Assembly (NCBI RefSeq): GCF_900105145.1
Contig: NZ_LT629752.1
Location: 2,018,001-2,082,000, forward strand
Direction: 5' to 3'
Source of the DNA: Polaribacter sp. KT25b
GTDB taxonomy: Bacteria > Bacteroidota > Bacteroidia > Flavobacteriales > Flavobacteriaceae
DNA length: 64,000 nucleotides
Shown here: positions 52,706 to 62,314 of the stretch, in pieces
Position numbering within the stretch: position 1 is the stretch's first letter
Layout of the letters: every line of letters starts with the position of its first letter
Translations under genes and position numbers: made by a program
Notes under the pieces: generated by a model
Seen by the model: only the letters and a program-made list of their open reading frames with translations
What the model was told of the DNA's origin: nothing
Database searches by the model: none

Positions 52706-53689
52706 ATGCCAGTTTTTTCTTCAGATTTTCTACCTACAATTCCTTTTAGAAACGGTTATTTTAACACTACTTTCAGGCCACTTTTCATGAAAGATAAAGC
52801 AACCTACACTAGAAAAAGGGTTTCAACTTGGGATCATGATTTTTTTGATTTAGATTTTACTTTTGTTGGTTCTAAAACAATAGTTGTATTAATTCATGGT
52901 TTAGAAGGTAGTTCTAATTCTAAATATATGGCTTCGAACGTCAATCATTTAAAAAATAAAGGCATAGATACCGTTTGTTTTAATTTAAGAGGTTGCAGTG
53001 GAGAGGATAATTTACTCCTTTCTACATATCACAGTGGAAAAACAGAAGATGTAGATTTTGTAGTAAATTATTTATTAGAAAATTACAAGTATAAAAATAT
53101 TATAATTGCTGGTTTTAGTTTAGGAGGCAATTTAACGTTAAAATATATTGGTGAAAAAGGTGAAAATATTTCGCCAATAATTAAAGGTGCAATTGCAGTT
53201 TCAGTTCCAATAGATATTGGATCGGCAGAAATTGAAATGGATAAATTTAAAAACAAGTTGTATATGGAGATGTTTTTTAAAACAATGAAAAACAAAATAT
53301 TAGAAAAATCTTATAAATTTCCAGAATACAAATTAGATCAAGATAAACTCTCTAAAGCTACAAAATTTAAACATCTAGAACATTTATATACTGTACCTGT
53401 TTTTGGTTTTAAAAATCCAGAAGATTATTGGGAAAAAGCAAGTTCTAAACAATATCTTTCAAATATAAAAAAGCCAACTTTGCTTATTAATGCAAAAGAC
53501 GATAGTTTCTTATCAAGAGATTGTTACCCTTATGAAGAAGCAGAAAACTCAAATTTTTTCTTTTTTGAAGAAACAAAATATGGTGGTCATTGTGGTTTTA
53601 TGACTTCTTTTAAACCAAATGAAAATAAATGGTTAGAGTTTAGAATTGAGCGTTTTATAAAAGAAAATATTCAATTAGATATTTTATAA
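52706..53689 (+). CDS. YheT-family alpha/beta hydrolase
   Basis: 327 residues. HGLEGSSNSKYMASN (oxyanion region), NLRGCSGEDN, nucleophile elbow AGFSLGGNLTL with Ser, and catalytic Asp/His in NAKDDSFL and KYGGHCGFM are as in YheT/abhydrolase_1 proteins. Substrate unknown; the family are mostly carboxylesterases. Near-consensus -7 box CATATTTG at 52682-52689. Confidence 0.85.
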   Translation: MPVFSSDFLPTIPFRNGYFNTTFRPLFMKDKATYTRKRVSTWDHDFFDLDFTFVGSKTIVVLIHGLEGSSNSKYMASNVNHLKNKGIDTVCFNLRGCSGEDNLLLSTYHSGKTEDVDFVVNYLLENYKYKNIIIAGFSLGGNLTLKYIGEKGENISPIIKGAIAVSVPIDIGSAEIEMDKFKNKLYMEMFFKTMKNKILEKSYKFPEYKLDQDKLSKATKFKHLEHLYTVPVFGFKNPEDYWEKASSKQYLSNIKKPTLLINAKDDSFLSRDCYPYEEAENSNFFFFEETKYGGHCGFMTSFKPNENKWLEFRIERFIKENIQLDIL

Positions 53690-53761
53690 ACAATATCTAG
53701 TAAAAACAACAGTTATTTTAGTAGGTTTTTAGATATTTGTTATCCATAATTTTAAATATTT

Positions 53762-54829
53762 GTGAAATACAAAATAGTACTTTTTTTAGTTGCCTTTCCG
53801 CTTTTTTTAAAGGCGCAATCCTTTAGAAATTATTCAAACGAATTTTTAAATATTGGTGTGGATGCTGCTGCTTTAGGAATGAGTAAAGCTGTGGTTGCAA
53901 CAACTAATAATGTAAATGCAATTTACTGGAATCCAGCGGGTTTAGTTGGTATTAAGGATTATCAAGGTTCTTTAATGTATGCCTCTTATTTTGCAGGCAT
54001 CTCTAATTACAATCATGCCGCTTTTGCAATGCCAATTGATAAAATTAGTGCCATTGGTATTTCAGTTATTCGTTTTGGGGTTGATGATATTTTAAACACT
54101 ACAGAATTAATTGATAGCGAAGGAAACATCGATTTTAATAGAATTAGTTTGTTTTCTGCTGCTGATTATGCTTTTAACTTTGCTTATGCTAGAAATTTAA
54201 TTTTTAAGGATGTTAAAATAGGAGTAAATGCAAAAATTGTTCGAAGAATTATTGGCGAATTTGCTACTTCTTGGGGGTTTGGGTTTGATGCCGGCCTACA
54301 GTTTGAAAGAAATAATTGGAAATTTGGATTGATGGCAAGAGATATAACAACAACTTATAATAGTTGGATTATTAATGAAGATGAATTCAATAAAATTAAA
54401 GATGCAATTCCGGGTCAAAACCAAGAATTGCCAGAAACTACAGAAATTACAAAACCAAAAATACAATTAGGTGTTGCCAAAGATTTTAGAATTGGGCGTT
54501 TATTTAATCTTCAAACAGAAGCCGATTTAAATATTCGTTTTGAGCAAACAAATGATATTTTCTCATCAGAAGTTGGTAGTATAGATCCTGCAATTGGTTT
54601 TCAATTAGATTATGATCAATTAGTTTATTTACGTTTAGGTGTTGGTAATTTTCAATACATTACAGAGTACGATAACTCAAAATCGCTTTCTACACAACCT
54701 AATTTTGGCGTTGGTTTTAACTACAGAGGTGTTCAAGTTGATTATGCTTTAACAAATATTGGTAGTGTCGGTAACGCTTTATATTCAAATATTTTTTCAA
54801 TTACTTTTGATTATAGTTTCTTTAGATGA
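53762..54829 (+). CDS. PorV/PorQ-family outer-membrane protein
   Basis: 355 residues with a signal peptide (1-18, IVLFLVAFPLFLKAQS). The mature part is a FadL-like beta barrel of the PorV/PorQ family: NIGVDAAALGMSKAVVATTNNVNAIYWNPAGL near the N-terminus is the family hallmark. PorV and PorQ carry cargo for the type IX system, but this group also has members outside secretion, so the exact role is inferred. GTG start. Followed 10 bases later by the DUF4105 gene. Confidence 0.82.
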   Translation: MKYKIVLFLVAFPLFLKAQSFRNYSNEFLNIGVDAAALGMSKAVVATTNNVNAIYWNPAGLVGIKDYQGSLMYASYFAGISNYNHAAFAMPIDKISAIGISVIRFGVDDILNTTELIDSEGNIDFNRISLFSAADYAFNFAYARNLIFKDVKIGVNAKIVRRIIGEFATSWGFGFDAGLQFERNNWKFGLMARDITTTYNSWIINEDEFNKIKDAIPGQNQELPETTEITKPKIQLGVAKDFRIGRLFNLQTEADLNIRFEQTNDIFSSEVGSIDPAIGFQLDYDQLVYLRLGVGNFQYITEYDNSKSLSTQPNFGVGFNYRGVQVDYALTNIGSVGNALYSNIFSITFDYSFFR

Positions 54830-54838
54830 TACTAATTT

Positions 54839-56008
54839 ATGAAAAAAAAATACTTACTACTACTCTTCCTTTTTGCATTTATAAAACCTTATAATTCTCA
54901 AGTAAATCTTTCTGTATATTCAGAAGTTAGTATTGTTACTGCAGGTCCTGGATCAGAATTATATGAAGCTTTTGGCCATTCTGCTATCAGAATAAAAGAT
55001 CCTGTATTACAATTAGATGTAATTTATAATTATGGAATGTTTGATTTTGATGCTCCAAATTTTTATTCAAATTTCACGAAAGGAAACATGATTTATATGC
55101 TTGCTAGCTACGATTTTAAATACTTTTTGGCAAGTTATAAAAGAGATAAACGTTGGGTAAAACAACAAGTGTTAAATTTAACATCACAAGAAAGACAAAA
55201 GTTTTTTATGTATTTAGAAAACAATGCTTTGCCAGAAAATAGAAATTATAATTATGACCCCTATTTTAATAATTGTGCCACAAAATTAAAAGATATTACA
55301 ATTTCAATTTTAGGAGATAAAGTGGTTTTAATTGATGAAAATATAGAAAAAAATCTATCATTTAGACAATTAATGAACAAAGAAATTCCTTGGAATTCTT
55401 GGGGAAATTTTGGCATCAATTTAGCTTTAGGAAGCAAATTAGATCAAAAAGCTACTTCTGAACAATATATGTATTTGCCTAAATATGTGTATACTATTTT
55501 TAAAGACAGTAAATTATTTGTTAGAAATCAGCCAGAAAACCTAATAAAAAGAGAAGATATTCTATTAGATTTTGAAGAACAAAAACCTAAAATTTCATTT
55601 TTTAATCCTTTTTTAATTTTTAGTATCTTTTCTTTAATTGGATTATTTATTACTTTTTCTGATTTTAAAAAGAAGAAAATATCAAAATGGTTAGATTTCA
55701 CCATCCTTTCTACAACCGGAATTTTAGGTGTTTTAATCATTTTTCTTTGGTTTTTCACAGATCATTCTACAGCTCCCAATAATTTCAATTTTTTATGGGC
55801 TTTTGCTCCAAACTTGATAATTGCTTTTATAATGCTCAAAGAAAATCAGCAAAAAAGGATCAAATACTACTTTATATTTTTGACTTTTTTACTATTTACA
55901 ATTCCTATTCTTTGGATTCTTGAAGTACAATTATTCCCTGTTGCTGTAATTCCTTTATTGGTTTTATTGTTTTTTAGATATTTATTTTTATCAAAAACCT
56001 TAAAATAA
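54839..56008 (+). CDS. DUF4105 domain-containing membrane protein
   Basis: 389 residues with a signal peptide (1-20), a periplasmic DUF4105 (Lnb N-terminal-like) domain about 25-250 with GSELYEAFGHSAIRIKDP and FNNCATKLKDI (His and Cys as in papain-like proteins), and a C-terminal membrane region of about five helices (about 262-385). The Lnb-type fold suggests a cysteine protease or transferase role at the envelope, not shown. Cotranscribed with the PorV-like gene. Confidence 0.75.
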   Translation: MKKKYLLLLFLFAFIKPYNSQVNLSVYSEVSIVTAGPGSELYEAFGHSAIRIKDPVLQLDVIYNYGMFDFDAPNFYSNFTKGNMIYMLASYDFKYFLASYKRDKRWVKQQVLNLTSQERQKFFMYLENNALPENRNYNYDPYFNNCATKLKDITISILGDKVVLIDENIEKNLSFRQLMNKEIPWNSWGNFGINLALGSKLDQKATSEQYMYLPKYVYTIFKDSKLFVRNQPENLIKREDILLDFEEQKPKISFFNPFLIFSIFSLIGLFITFSDFKKKKISKWLDFTILSTTGILGVLIIFLWFFTDHSTAPNNFNFLWAFAPNLIIAFIMLKENQQKRIKYYFIFLTFLLFTIPILWILEVQLFPVAVIPLLVLLFFRYLFLSKTLK

Positions 56009-56062
56009 GTAACAAACTTTATTGTATTGATAATTTGTAAAGTTTATTTTTGATAAATATTT

Positions 56063-56070
56063 TACATTTG
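56063..56070 (+). promoter_or_regulatory. -7 promoter box of ftcD
   Basis: TACATTTG matches TAnnTTTG fully; 19 bases before the ATG at 56090. Confidence 0.55.
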
Positions 56071-56089
56071 GTAATTAAATTCATCAATT

Positions 56090-57772
56090 ATGAACAAACA
56101 ACTTATAGAATGCGTTCCTAATATTAGCGAAGGTAAAGACATCAATAAAATAAATGCAATTGCAAACGTTGTAAAAACGGTTGAAGGTGTAAAATTATTA
56201 GATATAGATCCTGGTAAAGCAACAAATAGAACTGTAATTACTTTTGTTGGCGAGCCAAAAAATGTAATTGAAGCTGCTTTTAGATTGATAAAAAAAGCAT
56301 CAGAACTTATTGATATGAGCAAACAAAAAGGTGAGCATCCTCGTTTTGGAGCTACAGATGTTTGTCCTTTAGTGCCAATTGCAAATATTTCTATGGAAGA
56401 AACTGCAAAACATGCGCATCAATTAGGTAAAAGAGTTGGTGAAGAATTAGGCATTTCTGGTTATTATTATGAAAATGCAGCAACTACATCAGAAAGAAAA
56501 AACCTTGCTACCGTTCGTTCTGGAGAATATGAAGGTTTAAAAGAAAAACTTTCTAAGCCAAATTGGAAACCAGATTTTGGTCCATCAGCATATAATCAAC
56601 AAATAATTTCATCCGGAGTTACAGCAATTTCTGCACGTGACTTTTTAATTGCATATAATATAAACTTAAACTCAACTTCTACAAGAAGAGCAAATGCCAT
56701 TGCTTTTGATATTCGTGAAAACGGAAGAGTAAAATTAGTTAACGGAAAAAAAGTATTGGATAAAAACGGAAATCCAGAAAGAATTCCAGGAAAATTAAAA
56801 GCCGTAAAAGGTATTGGTTGGTTTATAGAAGAATACGGAATTGCTCAAATTTCGTACAATTTAACCAACATTACGATCACTTCGATGCACGAAGCTTTTT
56901 ATGAAACAGATTTGGCTGCAACTAAACGGGGTTTACGAGTAACTGGCTCTGAATTAGTTGGTTTAGTTCCTTTACAAGCAATGTTAGATACTGCTGATTT
57001 TTACCTAAAAAAACAAGAGCGATCTTTAGGAATATCAGAAAGTGAGAAGATTAAAATCGCTATAAAATCTCTAGGTTTAGACGATTTAAAACCATTTCAT
57101 CCGCAAGAAAGAATCATAGAATATGTAATGAATTCTAATGCTGATAAAAAATTAATTGATTTAACAATTACAAATTTTGCAGAAGAAACTGCATCAGAAT
57201 CTATGGCTCCTGGAGGTGGAAGTATTGCTGCTTATGTGGGTACTTTGGGCGTTTCTTTAGGCACAATGGTTGCGAATCTTTCTGCAAATAAACAAGGTTG
57301 GGACAAAAAATGGGAATATTTTTCTGATTGGGCAGTAAAAGGTCAAAAATATAAAAATGAATTGTTGTTTTTAGTGGATGAAGATACCAATGCTTTTAAC
57401 AAAATTATTGACGGTTTTAGAATGCCAAAAACCAATCCTGAAGAAATTGAAGCAAGAAAACAAGCCATTGAAGATGCTACAAAATATGCAACCGAAATTC
57501 CGTTTAAAGTGATGCAAACTGCATACAATTCCATTGAAGTGATGTTAGAAATGATGAAAACCGGAATTCAAAATTCTCTTTCTGATGCTGGTGTTGGTAT
57601 TTTATGTGCAAAAACAGCTGTTACAGGAGCTTATTTTAATGTACGAATTAATGCAAAAGACATAAAAGACAGAAAATTTGCGGAAGAAATTATTGCAAAA
57701 GCAGAAGACATCTATCAAAAAACTATTGTTCTAGAAAACGAAATGATGAAAATTATCAATGCTAAAATTTAA
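56090..57772 (+). CDS. ftcD: Glutamate formimidoyltransferase / formiminotetrahydrofolate cyclodeaminase fusion
   Basis: 560 residues. The N-terminal formimidoyltransferase (about 1-300: MNKQLIECVPNISEGKD, KGEHPRFGATDVCPLVPI) moves the formimino group from formiminoglutamate to tetrahydrofolate; the C-terminal cyclodeaminase (about 355-560: ETASESMAPGGGSIAAYVGTLGVSL) releases ammonia to give methenyl-THF. The fused form is like the mammalian enzyme. No hut genes are in the window. Has its own -7 box and a long hairpin after the stop. Confidence 0.95.
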   Translation: MNKQLIECVPNISEGKDINKINAIANVVKTVEGVKLLDIDPGKATNRTVITFVGEPKNVIEAAFRLIKKASELIDMSKQKGEHPRFGATDVCPLVPIANISMEETAKHAHQLGKRVGEELGISGYYYENAATTSERKNLATVRSGEYEGLKEKLSKPNWKPDFGPSAYNQQIISSGVTAISARDFLIAYNINLNSTSTRRANAIAFDIRENGRVKLVNGKKVLDKNGNPERIPGKLKAVKGIGWFIEEYGIAQISYNLTNITITSMHEAFYETDLAATKRGLRVTGSELVGLVPLQAMLDTADFYLKKQERSLGISESEKIKIAIKSLGLDDLKPFHPQERIIEYVMNSNADKKLIDLTITNFAEETASESMAPGGGSIAAYVGTLGVSLGTMVANLSANKQGWDKKWEYFSDWAVKGQKYKNELLFLVDEDTNAFNKIIDGFRMPKTNPEEIEARKQAIEDATKYATEIPFKVMQTAYNSIEVMLEMMKTGIQNSLSDAGVGILCAKTAVTGAYFNVRINAKDIKDRKFAEEIIAKAEDIYQKTIVLENEMMKIINAKI

Positions 57773-57787
57773 AATATTTTGGGCATT

Positions 57788-57827
57788 CTTTTCTACACTA
57801 AAACAAAAAAGTTTTAGTGTAGAAAAG
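57788..57827 (+). terminator. Long perfect hairpin after ftcD
   Basis: A 17-bp perfect stem (CTTTTCTACACTAAAAC / GTTTTAGTGTAGAAAAG) with a 6-base A-rich loop, starting 16 bases after the ftcD stop. No strong T tract follows, so termination is probable but not certain. Confidence 0.6.
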
Positions 57828-57907
57828 TCGGGCTTTCTGTTACAATCTTTTTGTTCATTCTTCACAAAAAGGATTTTCACGTCAATCCTTAATGCAACTT
57901 ATTTATT

Positions 57908-58375
57908 ATGGAATTAGAAAACTTAGAAATTATAGCATATCAACCAGAATTTGCTAATGACTTTTATAGTTTAAATGTAGAATGGTTAGAAAAATATTTT
58001 TATGTAGAACCTTATGACGAAAAGGTTTTAAGAAATCCACAAAAATATGTTTTAGATCCTGGAGGATTTATCTTCTTTGCAAAATATAACAATGAAATTG
58101 TAGGAGTTGTTTCGATTATCAACCAAAAAAATTTTTTTGAATTGAGTAAAATGGCAGTTTTACCAAAATATCAAGGTTTAAAAATTGGTTTACAATTAAT
58201 GAATTTCTGCATTGAATTTGCTAAAAATCAACAATGGAAAAGCATCACTTTATACTCTCACAGAAAATTAGTTCCGGCAATTAATTTATATAAAAAAATA
58301 GGGTTTAAAGAAATTCCTGTCGAAGAAAATTCACATTATGAGCGTTCTGATATTAAAATGCTTTTAAATTTATAA
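57908..58375 (+). CDS. GNAT-family N-acetyltransferase
   Basis: 155 residues. Acetyl-CoA-binding motif LPKYQGLKIGLQLMNFCIEFA (Q/R-x-x-G-x-G/A pattern as QGLKIG) and the C-terminal SITLYSHRKLVPAINLYKKIGF are those of GNAT acetyltransferases. Substrate unknown. Stands alone. Confidence 0.85.
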   Translation: MELENLEIIAYQPEFANDFYSLNVEWLEKYFYVEPYDEKVLRNPQKYVLDPGGFIFFAKYNNEIVGVVSIINQKNFFELSKMAVLPKYQGLKIGLQLMNFCIEFAKNQQWKSITLYSHRKLVPAINLYKKIGFKEIPVEENSHYERSDIKMLLNL

Positions 58376-58432
58376 ATAGGTTTCGACTGCACTGAACCAG
58401 ACAAAACTAACTTAAAACTTAGAAAGTAAAAT

Positions 58433-58846
58433 TTATAGAAAACTCTGAATTGCTAATTCATAACTTTTTAACCCAAAACCCAAAATTACTCCTTTACAAA
58501 CTGGTGATAAAAACGAATGATGTCTAAACGTTTCTCTTTTATGCACATTAGAAATATGCACTTCTATAACCGGTGTTGTTATTCCACTTATCGCATCAGC
58601 AATAGCCACAGAAGTATGTGTGTATGCACCAGCGTTTAAGATAACTCCATCATAATTAAAACCAATTTCATGTAATTTATCAATAATTTCGCCTTCAATA
58701 TTCGATTGATAATAATGTAATTCTACCTCTTTAAATTTTAATTGAAGTTCTTTAAAAAATTCTTCGAAGGTTTTAGAACCATATATTTCTGGCTCTCTTT
58801 TCCCTAATAAATTTAAATTTGGGCCGTTTATTATAATTAACTTCAT
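58433..58846 (-). CDS. aroQ: Type II 3-dehydroquinate dehydratase
   Basis: AroQ catalyses the third step of the shikimate pathway. 137 residues, normal length. GPNLNLLGKREPEIYG with the catalytic Tyr, ILNAGAYTHTSVAI, EVHISNVHKRETFRHHS with the catalytic His/Arg are complete. Convergent with the GNAT gene. Confidence 0.96.
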   Translation of the reverse strand: MKLIIINGPNLNLLGKREPEIYGSKTFEEFFKELQLKFKEVELHYYQSNIEGEIIDKLHEIGFNYDGVILNAGAYTHTSVAIADAISGITTPVIEVHISNVHKRETFRHHSFLSPVCKGVILGFGLKSYELAIQSFL

Positions 58847-58876
58847 GATTCAAAAATACATTTTTTAAACAAAAAA

Positions 58877-58898
58877 ACGGAAGCTTTTTTGCTTCCGT
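58877..58898 (-). terminator. Rho-independent terminator of the outer-membrane protein gene
   Basis: 8-bp stem ACGGAAGC / GCTTCCGT with a 6-T loop; on the minus strand it is followed by a run of T (complement of 58871-58876). Confidence 0.8.
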
Positions 58899-58924
58899 TC
58901 GTAAATATAATCAATATTTATATT

Positions 58925-59425
58925 TTAAATTCCAAACATGAACCCCAAATTAACACTATTAAGATCTACACCTTCATTTGAAATTCCTGAGTATGACATG
59001 TTTAATTGTGTTCTTTCACCAACTTTATAACCAACCACTGGTCTATAATAAAAACCACCATCATAATCATTACTTAAACCTATTGCGTAACCAACATTTG
59101 CACCCACCACAAATTTCTCTGAAACATTAAATCTTGCAGCACCAGAAATTGGTAAAAAAGATGCATCTTCAGTTTCAAAAGTTATACCTCCAAAATCATG
59201 ATCTTTCCCAAAAAAGTGAGAATATTGTACAGATGGACCTAAAGTAAAACCTTCTGCCACAGGAAACATATAATTTAATTCTGCGCCTAATGTTAATCCA
59301 TAAAAATCATTTGTATCTCCTGTAGGTATTCCTACGTTTAACCCTCCATTTAAAACACCTTCTTGTGCATGTATACTACTTACACCTATAATTGCTACAA
59401 AAGCAGCTAATAATAATTTCTTCAT
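58925..59425 (-). CDS. Small outer-membrane beta-barrel protein
   Basis: 166 residues: signal peptide 1-20 (LLLAAFVAIIGVSSIHAQ), then eight alternating strands with many aromatic and Gly residues (LGAELNYMFPVAEGFTLGPSV), ending SVNLGFMFGI with a C-terminal hydrophobic residue. OmpW/OMP_b-brl-like. Function unknown. A full -7 box (59451-59458) and a terminator bracket it, so it is a single-gene transcript, probably strongly expressed. Confidence 0.8.
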   Translation of the reverse strand: MKKLLLAAFVAIIGVSSIHAQEGVLNGGLNVGIPTGDTNDFYGLTLGAELNYMFPVAEGFTLGPSVQYSHFFGKDHDFGGITFETEDASFLPISGAARFNVSEKFVVGANVGYAIGLSNDYDGGFYYRPVVGYKVGERTQLNMSYSGISNEGVDLNSVNLGFMFGI

Positions 59426-59450
59426 TTTTTTTATGTTTTTAAGTTCTATA

Positions 59451-59458
59451 CAAAAGTA
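59451..59458 (-). promoter_or_regulatory. -7 promoter box of the outer-membrane protein gene
   Basis: TACTTTTG on the minus strand, a full TAnnTTTG match; 25 bases before the ATG. Confidence 0.6.
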
Positions 59459-59595
59459 AATGAGTACTCTTTTTTACATTAACTTAATTGCTTTAAAAGT
59501 TAACTCAAATGAAATTCTTACAATTTTGGATATAAAAATTTCTTGTATTCTTAATTTTTATCAATTGAATACTTAAGTTTTAATATCTTTATATT

Positions 59596-60501
59596 ATGAA
59601 ATGGCAAAACGCAATTAGAGATTATCGGTTGTATTTAAAAATTGAAAGAGGTTTATCTAAAAACACAATTGATAGTTATACAAGAGATTTAGATAAACTA
59701 ATTTTATTTTTGGCTGAAAATGAAATCAGCTTCACTCCTATTTCTATTGATAATAATACTATTCAACAATTTAATTATGAAGTTGCAAAGAAAGTAAATC
59801 CAAGAAGCCAAGCACGCATAATTTCTGGTTTGCGAAGTTTTTTTGATTATTTAGTTTTTGAAGATTATAGAGAAACAAATCCTACAGATTTAATTGAAGC
59901 GCCAAAAATTGGTAGAAAATTACCAGATACTTTATCCGAAGAAGAAATAAACGAACTTATTTCTGCTGTTGATTTAAGTCATCCGCAAGGAGAAAGAAAT
60001 AGAACCATTTTAGAAACCTTATATAGTTGTGGTTTGCGAGTTAGCGAATTAATCACCCTAAAAATTTCTGATTTATTTTTTAATGAAGGCTTTATAAAAG
60101 TTACAGGAAAAGGGAATAAAGAACGTTTTGTACCTATTCATTACAATGCGCAAAAATATATTACTATTTATATTAATGAAATTAGAATTCATCTAAAACC
60201 AGCAAAAAGTTTTGAAGATACTTTGTTTTTAAACCGACGTGGCAAAGGTTTAACTCGACAAATGATATTTACTATTTTAAAAGATTTAGCTGTTAAAATC
60301 AACTTGAATAAAAAAATAAGTCCGCATACTTTAAGGCATTCTTTTGCAACCCATTTATTAAAAAATGGCGCAGATTTAAGAGCAATTCAACTTATGTTAG
60401 GTCATGAAAGTATTACAACTACAGAAGTTTATGTACATTTAGATACTAGTTATTTAAAAGAAATTGTAGAAACTTATCATCCAAGAAAAAGCACTTTTTA
60501 G
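59596..60501 (+). CDS. xerD: Tyrosine recombinase XerD
   Basis: 301 residues: SAM-like core-binding domain (about 5-90) and catalytic domain with R in YSCGLRVSEL, K in VTGKGNKERFVP, HTLRHSFATHL, H in LGHESITTTEVY, and nucleophile Tyr in EVYVHLDTSY. With XerC it resolves chromosome dimers at dif. Genuine chromosomal Xer by length and motifs, not an integrase with extra domains. Confidence 0.95.
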   Translation: MKWQNAIRDYRLYLKIERGLSKNTIDSYTRDLDKLILFLAENEISFTPISIDNNTIQQFNYEVAKKVNPRSQARIISGLRSFFDYLVFEDYRETNPTDLIEAPKIGRKLPDTLSEEEINELISAVDLSHPQGERNRTILETLYSCGLRVSELITLKISDLFFNEGFIKVTGKGNKERFVPIHYNAQKYITIYINEIRIHLKPAKSFEDTLFLNRRGKGLTRQMIFTILKDLAVKINLNKKISPHTLRHSFATHLLKNGADLRAIQLMLGHESITTTEVYVHLDTSYLKEIVETYHPRKSTF

Positions 60502-60555
60502 TAAAATACATGTAAGAAAATCTGACTCAAAAAAGCTAGATAAAAAAGCACAAAA

Positions 60556-60580
60556 AAACCAAGCAAAAATTGCTTGGTTT
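60556..60580. terminator. Bidirectional terminator between xerD and guaB
   Basis: 11-bp perfect stem AAACCAAGCAA / TTGCTTGGTTT with a 3-base loop and A/T tracts on both sides, between the convergent stops. Confidence 0.85.
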
Positions 60581-60598
60581 TATATTTTATAAAAAAAA

Positions 60599-62074
60599 TT
60601 ACCTTCTACTATAATTTGGTGATTCTTTTGTAATTGCTACATCATGAGGATGACTTTCATTAATTCCGCTTGCGGTAATTCTAATAAATTTACCATTTTC
60701 TTTAAGTGTTTCAATATCTTTTGCTCCACAATATCCCATTCCTGCACGTAAACCTCCAATAAACTGATGAATGCTTTCAAACAATTCTCCTTTATAAGGT
60801 ACACGTCCAACAATTCCTTCTGGAACTAATTTTTTAATATCATCTTCTACATCTTGAAAATAACGATCTTTTGAGCCTTTTTTCATTGCTTCAATTGATC
60901 CCATTCCTCTGTAAGATTTAAATTTTCTTCCTTCGTAAATAATAGTTTCTCCTGGCGATTCTTTTGTACCAGCCAATAACGAACCTAACATTACTGTATC
61001 TGCACCGGCAGCAATTGCTTTAGGAATATCACCTGTGTAACGAATTCCACCATCTGCAATAACAGGAACTCCACTACCTTTTATAGCTTCTGCAACTTCT
61101 AAAACTGCAGAAAACTGAGGAAATCCAACACCTGCAACAACTCTCGTTGTACAAATAGAACCTGGACCAATACCTACTTTTATAGCATCTGCTCCAGCAG
61201 CAACTAAAAATTGCGCAGCTTCGGGAGTTGCTATATTACCAACAACTACATCTAAATTTGGGAACTTTTCTTTAATTGCTTTTAAAACATTTACCACACC
61301 TTCTGTATGGCCATGAGCTGTATCTACAACAACTGCATCTACACCTGCATTTACTAATGCTTCTGCTCTTTCAACAGCGTCTCCAGTTACACCTAAAGCT
61401 GCTGCAACTCTTAATCTACCAAAAGTGTCTTTGTTAGCAATTGGTTTTTGCGTTACTTTAGTAATATCTCTAAAAGTTATTAATCCTTTTAATTTGTAGT
61501 CTTTATCAACAATTAAAAGTTTTTCAATTTTATAATTCTGAAGAATTTTTTCTGCATCTGATAAAGAAGTTCCAACATCTGCAGTAACCAAATTTTCACT
61601 TGTCATTACTTCTACAATTGGTCTGGCATTGTTATGCTCAAAACGTAAATCTCTGTTTGTTACAATTCCTTGTAAAATTCCGTCTTTATCAACAATTGGG
61701 ATTCCACCAATACCATGTTCTCTCATGTTTTGTTTGGCATCAGAAACTACAGCAGTTAAAGGTAAAGTAACAGGATCTAAAATCATTCCGCTTTCTGCAC
61801 GTTTTACTTTTCTAACTTCTTGAGCTTGCTGCTCAATAGTCATATTTTTATGTAAAACTCCAATACCACCTTCTCTAGCTATCGCTATTGCTAAAGCAGA
61901 TTCTGTAACTGTATCCATAGCCGCAGAAACGATGGGTACATTTATAGTAATATTTCTAGTAAATTTTGTTTGAATACTTACTTCTCTTGGAAGTACTTTA
62001 GAAAAAGCTGGAACTAATAATACATCATCGTATGTTAAGCCTTCTCCTAAAATTTTGTTGTTGTGTGCTATCAT
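60599..62074 (-). CDS. guaB: IMP dehydrogenase
   Basis: GuaB oxidises IMP to XMP, the first committed step to GMP. 491 residues: TIM barrel with two CBS domains inserted at about 95-205; catalytic Cys in [13 protein letters not shown], loop [18 protein letters not shown], flap with [13 protein letters not shown]. Its -7 box is 62100-62107. Confidence 0.97.
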   Translation of the reverse strand: MIAHNNKILGEGLTYDDVLLVPAFSKVLPREVSIQTKFTRNITINVPIVSAAMDTVTESALAIAIAREGGIGVLHKNMTIEQQAQEVRKVKRAESGMILDPVTLPLTAVVSDAKQNMREHGIGGIPIVDKDGILQGIVTNRDLRFEHNNARPIVEVMTSENLVTADVGTSLSDAEKILQNYKIEKLLIVDKDYKLKGLITFRDITKVTQKPIANKDTFGRLRVAAALGVTGDAVERAEALVNAGVDAVVVDTAHGHTEGVVNVLKAIKEKFPNLDVVVGNIATPEAAQFLVAAGADAIKVGIGPGSICTTRVVAGVGFPQFSAVLEVAEAIKGSGVPVIADGGIRYTGDIPKAIAAGADTVMLGSLLAGTKESPGETIIYEGRKFKSYRGMGSIEAMKKGSKDRYFQDVEDDIKKLVPEGIVGRVPYKGELFESIHQFIGGLRAGMGYCGAKDIETLKENGKFIRITASGINESHPHDVAITKESPNYSRR

Positions 62075-62076
62075 GT

Positions 62077-62097
62077 CGCAATTAAGGTATAATTGCG
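62077..62097. promoter_or_regulatory. Inverted repeat at the guaB start site
   Basis: 8-bp perfect palindrome CGCAATTA-AGGTA-TAATTGCG. It lies between the -7 box and the guaB ATG and spans the inferred transcription start, so it could be a repressor site or a 5' hairpin. Confidence 0.4.
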
Positions 62098-62099
62098 TG

Positions 62100-62107
62100 C
62101 AAATTTA
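62100..62107 (-). promoter_or_regulatory. -7 promoter box of guaB
   Basis: TAAATTTG on the minus strand, a full TAnnTTTG match; 25 bases before the ATG at 62074. Confidence 0.6.
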
Positions 62108-62266
62108 CAACTTATTAATGAATTAAATGCTAATAATTCTATCTCTTATTATATCTCAGTATTAATTAAAGATTAAATTTTACCTCATACGTAAATGATA
62201 TTCATAAAGTCACGTACCTTATTTTTATTTGTTCTAAATAAAATTTGCATAAGTGATAATACTTTA

Positions 62267-62274
62267 TATATTTG
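62267..62274 (+). promoter_or_regulatory. Promoter of the imelysin locus
   Basis: TATATTTG matches TAnnTTTG, and TTTG 19 bases upstream (62244-62247) fits the -33 element. The ATG is at 62315. This is the best two-part Bacteroidota promoter in the window. Confidence 0.7.
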
Positions 62275-62314
62275 CCATTGAAAAACAATATTATTTTTAA
62301 TCAATCTAAATAAA

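Noticed and set aside
53762-56008. PorV-like and DUF4105 genes as a new T9SS operon
   Set aside because: Sharing of a transcript is likely, but DUF4105 has no known link to secretion and PorV/PorQ-family members also occur outside it; no further evidence in the window.
57341-57534. 63-codon minus-strand ORF opposite ftcD
   Set aside because: Antisense shadow of the cyclodeaminase domain.
59596-60501. Integrative element around the tyrosine recombinase
   Set aside because: Sequence and length are those of chromosomal XerD; flanks are housekeeping genes and no attachment-site repeats or cargo were seen.
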